Of a stretch of 64,000 nucleotides of DNA, positions 34,679 to 43,000 are shown piece by piece. The stretch lies in NCBI GenBank assembly GCA_963663285.2, contig CAXXNI010000002.1, positions 2,046,001-2,110,000 on the forward strand, read 5' to 3'. Positions within the stretch are counted from its first letter, which is position 1, and each line of letters begins with the position of its first letter. The position numbers and the translations under genes were made by a program. This DNA is from CAXXOK01 sp963663285. Its GTDB lineage: Bacteria > Bacillota > Clostridia > Christensenellales > Aristaeellaceae. The notes beneath the pieces are model-generated. The model was not told where the DNA came from and ran no database searches. It saw only the letters and a program-made list of their open reading frames with translations.

Positions 34679-36865
34679 TTACGATGCCGCCTGCACGATC
34701 CGATCCACCACCAACTGGCGAAATTCCGGCGACAGTGTAATAAAATACGCGGTAAAGCCCGTTACCCGCACCACCAGATCGGGGTACAATTCCGGGTTTT
34801 TATGCGCAGCGCGGATGGTATCGGCATTGACGATGTTTACGTTAATCAGCGTTCCCCCACGGTTTAAATGCGTGCGCAGGAGGGCGATCACCTTGTCTAC
34901 GCCGCCTTCTTCGGCGGTAATGCCGGGGTCCAGCTCCATCTGGAAGGGGCTGGTGTTACCCATGCCACATTGCGCGGCGAGTATCGCCTCGCTCAACGTG
35001 GTCATAGCGCCGTTGGGTACGTTGCCCGGCATGGGATTGGCGCCATGGTTGATTTGCGTGCCCGCCTTGCGGCCATCAGGCGTCGCCCCGACGATTTTGC
35101 CAAATAAAATGGTCTTGCTCCAGCTGAACAGCGCCGGTATAAAAATTTCGCCTTCCTTGGCGGGCTGCGCAACCACGGCATCGGTAAACTGTTTTGTCAG
35201 CTTGCGCACCCACTGTTCCCCCAGCGAGTTCCATTGCCCGTACTTGGGCGCGCTTTTAAGCACAGCCTGAATATAAGGGCCGTCCGGCGCTTCGTAATTG
35301 GTGCTTAGTGCGTGTTCCACCTGCGCCCATGTCAGGCGTTTCTCCGTTTCCACACAGGTTTCCAGCGCGGCGAAGCTATCTGCCGCTACCGCGATGCCGG
35401 AGCCTTCCACGCCGATGTTGTAATACTGCATGCTGTGGTCGGAAGCGTCGCGCCCTTTTTCAATCGGCCCCACCGTCATGAGGTTTAAAAACAATTCCGG
35501 GTTGTTTTCATGGTTGCGTCGCAGGTGCATATCGGTCGTATCCGCCACCAGCTGTAAAACTATGCCTATATGCCGTTTGTAAAGATTATAAAGCCTTGCC
35601 ACGCTGCGCTCGCCGGATAAAAACATTTCCGTCAGCGCCACTTCAAACACCTTAGCCATATTGACCTTAATGCTGTCGTTCAGCGGATATTCCAGCCCCG
35701 GTATCGCCATCCAGTTACAGCCCACGGCAATGCGTTTGCGTGCCAGTTCCCGCGAAAAACCACGGCGGACGAATCCATCCACCAGCGACTGGTCGCCCGA
35801 AAAGCGCGGCCAGCCGTTCTGGTGTTCAAACAGCAGTTCCACGCAACGGCGGAAAAAGTCCTCCGGCAGGCCGTCGTGTACGCGCACGGTCAGGTTGGCA
35901 GCTACGTTCAGCCGGTCGGCCGCCTCCAGAATCAGCCACGAAACACGGCTTACCATGTCGCGTCCGGCCTCGTCCGGCCCGCCCAGCTGATAATACTTCG
36001 TATCGCTCATCAGCAGTCCGCTGATGTAAAACACCGCGTCCTCATCGTCTATCCGCCCCGCTGCAACATCCCGCTCGTAATACGGGCGCAAAAGCTCGTC
36101 CAGCTGTCCGCCCGCTCCCTCGCGGTTGAAGCTGCGCCCGAAAATGTTGTACCAGCTGATCAGCTGGCATGCCTCGCGAAGGGTTGTAGGCGTCCCGGTC
36201 AGCACCGCTTCGTTTGCCAGCAGCATGTTTTGCAGGTTTTCTTTGCGGTAAGGGTCTGTTTCCTTTTCGGCTTTTTCCCGGATGCAATCTATAGTGCGCT
36301 GCATCCAGCCGATACACGTATCCAGAAACAGCTTTTCCGCCTGATAAAAATCCCGCTGTTCCTGCGTTTGGTTGTTGATGCCCGCGTAATGCTCCACCTT
36401 ATCTCGCAGCCCACCCCAGCCCAGCGCAAGCGCAATGCGCGCATCACCGCACAGGTGGTGCATCTGCCCCAGACCATGATCCAGCCCGTAGCGGTCGATC
36501 TGCGCCTGATAGGGGCTTAAATCCCAGTTTTCGTGCCAGCGCAGTTTGCGGAATTTTTGCAGGATGCGGTAAAAATTACCCGCCATGGCGCTATACGGCA
36601 CCACCACCGGCGGAAAGCTCGCCACCATATCCCGGTAATTTTCCGACCAGCCTTTGTAGCCGTGAAAATCGCCGTTAAGCGTATCGCCTTTCGGCTTCCA
36701 ATGGTAATCCTCCGGCGGAACAAGAAAGTGATAATCGTCCTCATCCGTAGACCCAAACCGCGTTATTTTTTTACGGGTTTCGGCAATTTTATCTTCGCGC
36801 AGCTGCCGGATCCAGCCGGTATATAAAACGCGTTTCTCTTCCAATGTCATTGTTTTCAGGCTCAC
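34679..36865 (-). CDS. Glycyl-radical enzyme of unassigned specificity (pyruvate formate-lyase family)
   Basis: A 728-residue glycyl-radical enzyme. The radical glycine is G703 in RVTGFTAYF near the C-terminus, and the PFL-type motif GATPDGRKAG is at 593-602. The thiyl cysteine is most likely C383 in VGCNWMAIPG. Known dehydratases, choline lyase and isethionate lyase have Cys-x-Glu there, and pyruvate formate-lyase has Cys-Cys. Here it reads Cys-Asn-Trp, so the chemistry is probably different. The start is GTG with AGGAGG 7 nt upstream. It is the last gene after two sugar dehydrogenases, a cupin and the activase, so a sugar-derived substrate is likely. Oxygen-sensitive and anaerobic. Confidence 0.88.
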   Translation of the reverse strand: MSLKTMTLEEKRVLYTGWIRQLREDKIAETRKKITRFGSTDEDDYHFLVPPEDYHWKPKGDTLNGDFHGYKGWSENYRDMVASFPPVVVPYSAMAGNFYRILQKFRKLRWHENWDLSPYQAQIDRYGLDHGLGQMHHLCGDARIALALGWGGLRDKVEHYAGINNQTQEQRDFYQAEKLFLDTCIGWMQRTIDCIREKAEKETDPYRKENLQNMLLANEAVLTGTPTTLREACQLISWYNIFGRSFNREGAGGQLDELLRPYYERDVAAGRIDDEDAVFYISGLLMSDTKYYQLGGPDEAGRDMVSRVSWLILEAADRLNVAANLTVRVHDGLPEDFFRRCVELLFEHQNGWPRFSGDQSLVDGFVRRGFSRELARKRIAVGCNWMAIPGLEYPLNDSIKVNMAKVFEVALTEMFLSGERSVARLYNLYKRHIGIVLQLVADTTDMHLRRNHENNPELFLNLMTVGPIEKGRDASDHSMQYYNIGVEGSGIAVAADSFAALETCVETEKRLTWAQVEHALSTNYEAPDGPYIQAVLKSAPKYGQWNSLGEQWVRKLTKQFTDAVVAQPAKEGEIFIPALFSWSKTILFGKIVGATPDGRKAGTQINHGANPMPGNVPNGAMTTLSEAILAAQCGMGNTSPFQMELDPGITAEEGGVDKVIALLRTHLNRGGTLINVNIVNADTIRAAHKNPELYPDLVVRVTGFTAYFITLSPEFRQLVVDRIVQAAS

Positions 36866-36876
36866 GCAAATCCCTC

Positions 36877-37686
36877 CTATCGGCAGCGCACCGCAATGCC
36901 GTACCCGCCCGCGGCGGCGGCCAGCGCGGCCAGCTCGTCCTTCGCAAGGCGTTTTGCTCCGTGTAGTGCATACTCCATGCCAAGGGCGGTATATTTCGGC
37001 TCGCCAAGCGGGTTGTAATTCAGCAATTCATACGCCCGCACATAGCCAAGCGAAGCGGCAAACGCCGCAACCGCCGCCACGTTCTCCGCTGTCGCCGTTA
37101 TGCCCGGAATCAACGGGGTATGGATTTCCGCAGGCATACCGGCTTTTGCCAGCTTGCGGGCGTTTGCCAGCACGCTTTGGTTGGATACGCCCGTGTATTT
37201 GCGGTGCAATCCGTCGTCCATCAGTTTCACATCGTAATACACAATGTCCAGATACGGCAGCAGCCGTTCCATCCGCGCAAACGGCAGGGAAAGGTTGGTT
37301 TCGATCGCCGTATGGATGCCCGCCGCTTTACATAGCATCAGCAGCTGTGCGCAGAAATCCGCCTGCAGCAGCGGCTCGCCGCCGGAGAGGGTTACGCCGC
37401 CGCCCGATGCCTGATAGTACGGCAAGTCGGACGCCAGCTCTGCAAACACCGCCTCGGGCGTTGTTTCGTGCCCAAGTGTAACCCGCGCGCCCGTCGGGCA
37501 AGCGTCGCAATGCCCGCAGTGGATACATTTTTCCGGGTAAACGGCCTGCTGGGGTTCCATATGCAGGGTTTCGGGGTTGTGGCACCAGGGGCAGCGCATG
37601 TTACAGCCTTTTAAAAACACGGTTGTGCGGATGCCATCGCCATCCGTAAGGCTGAATTTCTGTATGTCGGTAATGATGCCGTTCAT
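36877..37686 (-). CDS. Glycyl-radical enzyme activating enzyme (radical SAM)
   Basis: A 269-residue radical SAM protein that would install the glycyl radical on the neighbouring enzyme. The SAM cluster motif CxxxCxxC is C28-C32-C35 (GCNMRCPWC). One auxiliary ferredoxin-like cluster follows at C54, C57, C60 and C63, with spacing CX2CX2CX2CP rather than the usual CX2CX2CX3CP. The second auxiliary cluster of many activases is absent. GGGVTLSGGEPLLQ is the SAM-binding strand. The ATG at 37686 (MNGIITDIQKFSLTDGDG) fits the family and ribosome-binding-site spacing better than 37692. It lies 11 nt upstream of the radical enzyme gene. Confidence 0.92.
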   Translation of the reverse strand: MNGIITDIQKFSLTDGDGIRTTVFLKGCNMRCPWCHNPETLHMEPQQAVYPEKCIHCGHCDACPTGARVTLGHETTPEAVFAELASDLPYYQASGGGVTLSGGEPLLQADFCAQLLMLCKAAGIHTAIETNLSLPFARMERLLPYLDIVYYDVKLMDDGLHRKYTGVSNQSVLANARKLAKAGMPAEIHTPLIPGITATAENVAAVAAFAASLGYVRAYELLNYNPLGEPKYTALGMEYALHGAKRLAKDELAALAAAAGGYGIAVRCR

Positions 37687-37698
37687 GTCCATCGTCCT

Positions 37699-38136
37699 TT
37701 ATCGTTCCCCGTGAGGAGTCGGTTTTTCCATGCCGCCAGACTGCCAAACAGGCAGTTCGTCCGGCGATACGGCAATTTTAGGGGAGTTGGCGGGGGAGGT
37801 ATCATCGTTTTCCACAATCAAAATAGATGTATCCTCCCCCGTCTCCACGGCATGCCAAACGCCCCGGCGCACGTTATACACCTTGCCGGTTTCCAGCGGC
37901 ACTGCGGTAATATGACCCGCGTGCTCCGCATCGCCATCGGCAACATACAGGGCGGCTACGCCTTTAAGCAGTACAAACACCTCGTCCGTCAGCACATGCC
38001 GTTCCAGCTGGGTCAGGTTTTCACGGCGGAAACGGGCGTGGGTATTGAGCACCGCTACGCGCCACGCGCCAAAGGCACAAACTGGCGCGTAGTTTTCCCC
38101 TGTATGCTCCAGAATCTGCAAATACCGCTCGTCCAT
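37699..38136 (-). CDS. Small cupin-like protein
   Basis: A 145-residue protein with a cupin-like barrel (TQLERHVLTDEVFVLLKGVAALYV ... TGKVYNVRRGVWHAVETGED). It is encoded between the Gfo/Idh/MocA genes and the activase with short gaps, so it belongs to the glycyl-radical operon. It could bind or epimerise the sugar substrate. GGAGGG lies upstream of the ATG. Specific function unknown. Confidence 0.72.
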   Translation of the reverse strand: MDERYLQILEHTGENYAPVCAFGAWRVAVLNTHARFRRENLTQLERHVLTDEVFVLLKGVAALYVADGDAEHAGHITAVPLETGKVYNVRRGVWHAVETGEDTSILIVENDDTSPANSPKIAVSPDELPVWQSGGMEKPTPHGER

Positions 38137-38153
38137 TCCATCCGCCCTCCGTA

Positions 38154-39266
38154 TTAACCGATTTGCCAGTGAATATTGCCTACCAGTTCTACCCTGCCGC
38201 TGTCCGCCGAACGCAGCCCCGCATCTAAAATGGCGAGCGCCTTCAGGTTAAACTCCGGCAGGGCTGTAAAGTGCAGCGGTTCACCAGTATCCCGGTAGTG
38301 CACATACGCGCTGGCAACATCCCTCAGCTGCGGGGGCAGGGGCGTATTCTCAATCTCTTCCACGGTGTTATCCTCATGGTATAAGAGTACCTTGCCGGTT
38401 TTATAGTCCCCCACAATCGCGCCGTGCTCGCCATATACGATCGGGCTTTTAAAGGTGTGGTTCACAGTGGTCCATGTACCTTCCAGCACGGCATAACAAC
38501 TGGGGAAGCGCACAAACATGGCGCTGTTGTCCTCCGCGTCGCCCATCAGGGTCAGGCTGTTCAGGCGCATACCGGAGGCGGCGGTCGCATCCTCGCCCGC
38601 ATACCATGCGCCAAGCACGCTGCCGTAGCAGCAATAATCCGCCATCGCGCCGCCGCCGCAAGCGTGCTGGTGCCACCATGTAGCGGCTTTATCCACCTCG
38701 CTCATAGGTTCGGCGGTCTGCTCAATCTTATGCTTCGCGCCGCGCCCCAGCGGGCCGGTATGTCCCATACGGGTTTTAATTTCAATCACTTTGCCGATGT
38801 CCCCGCGGTCGATCATGGTTTTGATCATCTGCATACCCGCGTTCCAGGTTACCGGCCAGTTCACCATCAGCAGCGTACCGTGCGCCTCAGCCGCCCGCGC
38901 CATGCGCAGGCCATCCGCAAGCGTGGTCGCCATCGGCTTTTCGATGCTTACGCCGATGCCCAGCGCGGCACAGTATTCCGTAATTTCCACATGGTAGCAG
39001 TTTTCGCTGTTCACCACGCACAGGTCGGGGTTCAGCTCTGCCAGCATCGCTTTCCAATCCGTATGGACCGGGATGCCGAACTTCTCGCTGCAATATTTGA
39101 TGTTCCATTCCCTTGTGTACGGCGCGCCGCGCCGTATTTCCGGGTGGACCGGCGGCACATCGGCGCAGCCAACCAGCTCGATTTGCGGATGCTCGGCAAA
39201 ATGTGCCGCTACATCGTTAATGTGTACGTGGGCAAACCCCACGATGCAGACACGGTAGGTATTCAT
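38154..39266 (-). CDS. Gfo/Idh/MocA family oxidoreductase
   Basis: A 370-residue NAD(P)-dependent sugar dehydrogenase. It has an N-terminal Rossmann segment (VCIVGFAHVHINDV), and the conserved EKP motif is present as GVSIEKPMATT near residue 113, including the catalytic lysine. The C-terminal half is the alpha/beta domain with WWHQHACGGGAMADYCCYG. Its ATG overlaps the stop of the upstream paralogous dehydrogenase (ATGA). Likely oxidises a sugar hydroxyl before the radical step. Confidence 0.88.
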   Translation of the reverse strand: MNTYRVCIVGFAHVHINDVAAHFAEHPQIELVGCADVPPVHPEIRRGAPYTREWNIKYCSEKFGIPVHTDWKAMLAELNPDLCVVNSENCYHVEITEYCAALGIGVSIEKPMATTLADGLRMARAAEAHGTLLMVNWPVTWNAGMQMIKTMIDRGDIGKVIEIKTRMGHTGPLGRGAKHKIEQTAEPMSEVDKAATWWHQHACGGGAMADYCCYGSVLGAWYAGEDATAASGMRLNSLTLMGDAEDNSAMFVRFPSCYAVLEGTWTTVNHTFKSPIVYGEHGAIVGDYKTGKVLLYHEDNTVEEIENTPLPPQLRDVASAYVHYRDTGEPLHFTALPEFNLKALAILDAGLRSADSGRVELVGNIHWQIG

Positions 39267-40390
39267 ACCTGGTACCCCTCCAATTCATCGGTACGGACTT
39301 CGCGGTTTTCCGCCGCGGAGCGGTAAAACGCCTCAATGGCAGCCACCACGTTGAGCGTCTCTTCCGGCTTTACGCGCGGTTCTTCCTTGCCTTCCAGCAC
39401 GTTATACACATGCTCGTACATGTAGTAATGCGCGTCAAACGGGCGCCCCACGTAAGGGCGGTTATCAAAATACTTCAGCTTCGTCTCTCCCTGATAGCCC
39501 CCCACATTACGGTACAGGATCATCTCCTCCACATCCAGCCCGCCCTGATCGCCGCTGATGGCAATGTGCTTGGCTGTGGGCTGGAACAGCGCCCACGTAA
39601 ATTTGAAATTGAGGCCAAAATTGCCCGCCAGCCGCATGGTGCCGACCGCGCAATCCTCCACGCTAAATTCATCCGCCGCATAAGGGCGCGGGGTAAAGGT
39701 GCCCGCGTACGCGCCGCTTTCTTTAATGGAGAGCAGCACGTCCTCCCCCTTTTTCGCCAGCACATCAAACGCCTTGCCGGATACGGCTTCCACGCGGGGG
39801 TTGCCCGTCATCCACAAAAGCGAATCCAGAAAATGCACGCCCAAGTCGCAAAACGGTCCGCCGCCGTTTTCCTGCTTCATGTGGAACATGCCCCACGTGG
39901 GGATGCCGTAGCGGCGCACAAAGCTTAAATCCGCAAAGTACGGCGTGCCCAGCAGACCCTTGCGCACCACATCGCCGGCAAAATCCATATCCGCGCTCCA
40001 TCGGCGGGACTGGCAGGGAAACAGCAGCTTGCCCTGCTGCTTTGCCACGGCAAACATTTCTTTAGCTTCCTTGTAGGAAAGCGATAACGGCTTTTCGCAC
40101 ATCACATTCGCGCCCGCTTTCAGCGCGGGAATAGCCCAGTTGTGGTGGCAATTGGGTGTACACACGCTCACCCAATCCGGCGATAGCTCATCCAGCATTT
40201 TTTGCGGATCGCCGTACCACGCGGGGATATGATAGCGCTGCGCCGTTTCCCGCGCGGCTTCGGGGCGGATATCCGCCACGGCTACCACCTCTACCATACC
40301 CTTTTCCCGCAGCGGCGCCAGTGCCGGCAGGTGCGCGGCGTTACAGATCATCCCGTTGCCGATTAACGCAAGGCGATATTTTTTACCCAT
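39263..40390 (-). CDS. Gfo/Idh/MocA family oxidoreductase
   Basis: A 375-residue dehydrogenase. It has an N-terminal Rossmann segment (LALIGNGMICNAAHLPAL), the EKP motif in ANVMCEKPLSLSYKEA near residue 100, and a later GGGPFCDLGVHFLDSLLW segment with the conserved D and H. The ATG at 40390 is chosen over a TTG one codon upstream; GGAGGG is spaced well for it. It is the first gene of the glycyl-radical operon, divergent from the regulator at 40563. With the 38154 gene it could carry out a paired oxidation and reduction on the same sugar. Confidence 0.9.
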   Translation of the reverse strand: MGKKYRLALIGNGMICNAAHLPALAPLREKGMVEVVAVADIRPEAARETAQRYHIPAWYGDPQKMLDELSPDWVSVCTPNCHHNWAIPALKAGANVMCEKPLSLSYKEAKEMFAVAKQQGKLLFPCQSRRWSADMDFAGDVVRKGLLGTPYFADLSFVRRYGIPTWGMFHMKQENGGGPFCDLGVHFLDSLLWMTGNPRVEAVSGKAFDVLAKKGEDVLLSIKESGAYAGTFTPRPYAADEFSVEDCAVGTMRLAGNFGLNFKFTWALFQPTAKHIAISGDQGGLDVEEMILYRNVGGYQGETKLKYFDNRPYVGRPFDAHYYMYEHVYNVLEGKEEPRVKPEETLNVVAAIEAFYRSAAENREVRTDELEGYQV

Positions 40391-40474
40391 CAAAATCCCT
40401 CCAAAAACGTTCTCATTTGCTTACAGCATAAGCGCCCCGGCCCTCCCCGGCAATACGAAGACCCCTGCGGGTGA

Positions 40475-40518
40475 ATACGCAATTTGATATTGCATACGCA
40501 TAAAAAAAGTGATAGAAT
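40475..40518 (+). promoter_or_regulatory. Promoter of the sensor/LuxR-type regulator with overlapping inverted repeat
   Basis: TTGCAT (40490-40495), a 17-nt spacer, then TAGAAT (40513-40518). An imperfect inverted repeat ATACGCAAT-N5-ATTGCATAC (40475-40497) covers the -35, as expected for an autoregulatory operator that may also control the divergent operon. Confidence 0.6.
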
Positions 40519-40562
40519 AATTAGTTATTATTTGCAAAAAGCATACAGGGAGGCGAAAGCGG

Positions 40563-41711
40563 ATGATCGCCCGTACGGTAACGGTGATGCTGGACCCGGA
40601 ATGCACCCATTCCGAATGGCATAACGAAATCATCAAAGGCATACGAAAAAGCGCCTCCGCCACCCAGCGCACCGTGCAGGTGCTGGATATGCCGCGCGAA
40701 GGCGAAGGCATCGCGGAGGATTTGCCGGACCCTGTGATCGTAAGCGGTTTTTCCCTGCAAACGCTCATCAGCGCCATTCGCCTGCTCACAGCGCAGAATA
40801 AGCGCATCGTGCTAGCGGGCATCGACGCGGATAGCTTATCCAGCCAGGTCAGCTGCGTAACCCACAGCCGCTCGCAGCAGACCATTTTATTAATTCAGTA
40901 CTTGCAAGCCTGCGGTAAGCAGCGCATCGCACTGCTGGGCATCGGCAAAAACTCCATCAACGATCTGGTTAAGGTAAGCGCCGCTACCCGTTACACGGCG
41001 GATCAGCCGCAAACCATCACAACAGAGGATGTGTTTATGTGGCGGCGGCATCCGCAGGAATGCTTCGACGCTTTTTTACCGGTCGCAAACCGCTACGATG
41101 CGGTTATCTGTCCCAACGACTATGTAGCGCTGCTGGCGATACAGCAACTAAAGGCGCATGGTTTGCGTGTACCGGAGGATTTGTACCTCGTCAGCTTTTC
41201 CAACCTGCTCATCAGCCGCTTCTGCCAGCCGTCCATTACCACCATTACCATGGACTTTTCCACCGTGGGCAAATACGCCTTCTCCATCTGGCAGCAATTA
41301 CAGGCCTTGGGCGAGCAGGGGCTGGTATCCAAAATCGTTGCGCCCAGCCATTTGCTGGTGCGGGGCAGCACGGATTTTCAAAAGCCGGCGCCCACGCCGC
41401 GCCAGCCGCGGCTGATGGACGACGTGCAAAAAGACCTGTTTTACAACGAACCGAGCATCCAAAACCTGATGCAGATCGAGCGGTGTTTAAACCGCCACGA
41501 CGCGCTGGATTTGAAAATTATCGAAGGGTTGATGCAGGGCGTAAGCTACGAAGCGCTGGCCGAGAAACTCTACATCAGCTCCAGCGCCCTGCATTACCGC
41601 CTGTCCAAGCTGTACCGCGATTTGAACTGCAAAACCCGCAAAGCGTTTGAGCAGCGCATCCGTTCGGCGTACGGCGAATTTGTGAACCCACAGCCGGAGC
41701 AAAATATTTAA
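40563..41711 (+). CDS. Regulator with N-terminal sugar-binding (LacI-effector-like) and C-terminal LuxR-type HTH
   Basis: A 382-residue protein. Residues 1-270 have the type I periplasmic-binding fold of LacI effector domains (RYDAVICPNDYVALLAIQQLKAHGLRVPEDLYLVSF) but no N-terminal HTH. Residues about 310-370 form a GerE/LuxR-like HTH (GVSYEALAEKLYISSSALHYRLSKLYRDLNCKTRKAFEQ). This order is the reverse of LacI. A paralogue lies at 56986. It is divergent from the glycyl-radical operon and probably controls it in response to a sugar ligand. GGAGG precedes the ATG. Ends at a strong terminator. Confidence 0.85.
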   Translation: MIARTVTVMLDPECTHSEWHNEIIKGIRKSASATQRTVQVLDMPREGEGIAEDLPDPVIVSGFSLQTLISAIRLLTAQNKRIVLAGIDADSLSSQVSCVTHSRSQQTILLIQYLQACGKQRIALLGIGKNSINDLVKVSAATRYTADQPQTITTEDVFMWRRHPQECFDAFLPVANRYDAVICPNDYVALLAIQQLKAHGLRVPEDLYLVSFSNLLISRFCQPSITTITMDFSTVGKYAFSIWQQLQALGEQGLVSKIVAPSHLLVRGSTDFQKPAPTPRQPRLMDDVQKDLFYNEPSIQNLMQIERCLNRHDALDLKIIEGLMQGVSYEALAEKLYISSSALHYRLSKLYRDLNCKTRKAFEQRIRSAYGEFVNPQPEQNI

Positions 41712-41733
41712 ACACGCAACCGTTTTTATATGT

Positions 41734-41776
41734 AAAGAGCCGGAAGATCAAAAGATCCTCCGGCTCTTTTTTTATA
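41734..41776 (+). terminator. Terminator between convergent genes
   Basis: An 11-bp stem AAAGAGCCGGA/TCCGGCTCTTT (41734-41744, 41759-41769) with a further GATC/GATC pairing inside, followed by a long T-run. Strong for the plus-strand regulator and possibly active for the minus-strand FAD enzyme. Confidence 0.9.
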
Positions 41777-42986
41777 CTTTATGCAGCCTTACCTTGTGTG
41801 CTTCCAGCTCTTTTTGCAGAGTGCCTACCGATACTTTTTCCACATCTTGCTGCCCTTGCAGCGCAAGAGCGGCTGCGATACCCGCCGCTTGCCCCGTCAG
41901 CGCGCAAACGGGAATCACACGCGTTACATCCCACGCCCATCCGGCTGAGGCGATCATCCGCCCAGCCGCCAGCAGGTTTGGGTATCCCTTGCAGTATAAA
42001 CTGCCCCAGGGAATTTCGTACCATTCGCCGGGGCGTTCAAAATCCCCCACGAGGCCAACCGAGCTTTCGCAGCGCATCCCCTGCGCTTTCTCCGTCAGGG
42101 TCACCGCGCCATTGATGCGCCGCGTAGTGCGAAACTGCGCCTGCATTGGCAGGGCAACAATATCCCGCGTTTTCCGTTCTTCGGTGTGCAGGGATTTACG
42201 CAGCATTTTCCGCCCGTCCAGTAAAAAACGGGTCACCTCTTCGTTTGTGGTGCCGGACAGAAAGGGGTATCCCTCCGGGTGTCCTGTCCCGTATAAATCC
42301 GCGCCTCTGGCCATCCAGCGGCGTTGTTTGATGATGTTCTCCTTTGCAGTGCCATCACAGGTATGCGCCACCACCGACAGGTAGTTTTTCCCGTCTACGC
42401 AGGGCGCACCTGCGCGGAAAAACAAGTCCGCATCGCCGGTTGTGTCCACCACGACTTTGGCGGGGTAAAACTCCCGCCCGGATTTGCTTTCGCAAAACAC
42501 CCCAACGCAGCGGTTTTCATCCATTTTGGGCTGCACGGCCAGTATATCCAGCCGCAGGGTAACGCCTTCGTTTTCCAGCAGCTCGTCCATCGCCAGCTGA
42601 AACAGCGTCGGCGAAAAGAAGGTGGCATAACGCCCGCCCACCGGGTGCTGCTTTTCGGGGCGCAGTAATTCTTTAGGTACGGGACGTGTTTCGCTCGCCC
42701 ATACCTCTGGCAATGTATCCGGGCCATAGTGGATGGACAGGCGCAGCAATTCTTCCGCCAGGCCGAAAATCATCTGTTCGCCCTGCCCGTCGCAAAGCGG
42801 CTCATACCAGTTGATCAGCCCGTTGGTCGCCAGCCCGCCCAGCAGCGCGCTTTTCTCCATCAGCAGCGTACGCGCGCCCATACGCGCAGCCGCCACTGCC
42901 GCGGCAACGCCCGCGATGCCGCCGCCCACCACCAATACATCGGTTTCCGGCTGCACCGGCACCTGCTGCGTTTCCCGGATCATCAT
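41772..42986 (-). CDS. FAD-dependent oxidoreductase
   Basis: A 404-residue flavoprotein of the FAD_oxidored type. The N-terminal dinucleotide motif is DVLVVGGGIAGVAAAVAAARMG (residues about 16-37). VVVDTTGDADLFFRAG near residue 185 and a C-terminal FAD-contact segment (RVIPVCALTGQAAGIAAALA) follow. It is the last gene of the MalFG-type operon and presumably oxidises the imported sugar or its derivative. An AGAGGT site precedes the ATG pair at 42986/42983. Confidence 0.85.
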   Translation of the reverse strand: MMIRETQQVPVQPETDVLVVGGGIAGVAAAVAAARMGARTLLMEKSALLGGLATNGLINWYEPLCDGQGEQMIFGLAEELLRLSIHYGPDTLPEVWASETRPVPKELLRPEKQHPVGGRYATFFSPTLFQLAMDELLENEGVTLRLDILAVQPKMDENRCVGVFCESKSGREFYPAKVVVDTTGDADLFFRAGAPCVDGKNYLSVVAHTCDGTAKENIIKQRRWMARGADLYGTGHPEGYPFLSGTTNEEVTRFLLDGRKMLRKSLHTEERKTRDIVALPMQAQFRTTRRINGAVTLTEKAQGMRCESSVGLVGDFERPGEWYEIPWGSLYCKGYPNLLAAGRMIASAGWAWDVTRVIPVCALTGQAAGIAAALALQGQQDVEKVSVGTLQKELEAHKVRLHKV

Positions 42987-43000
42987 ACGGTGTACCTCTT

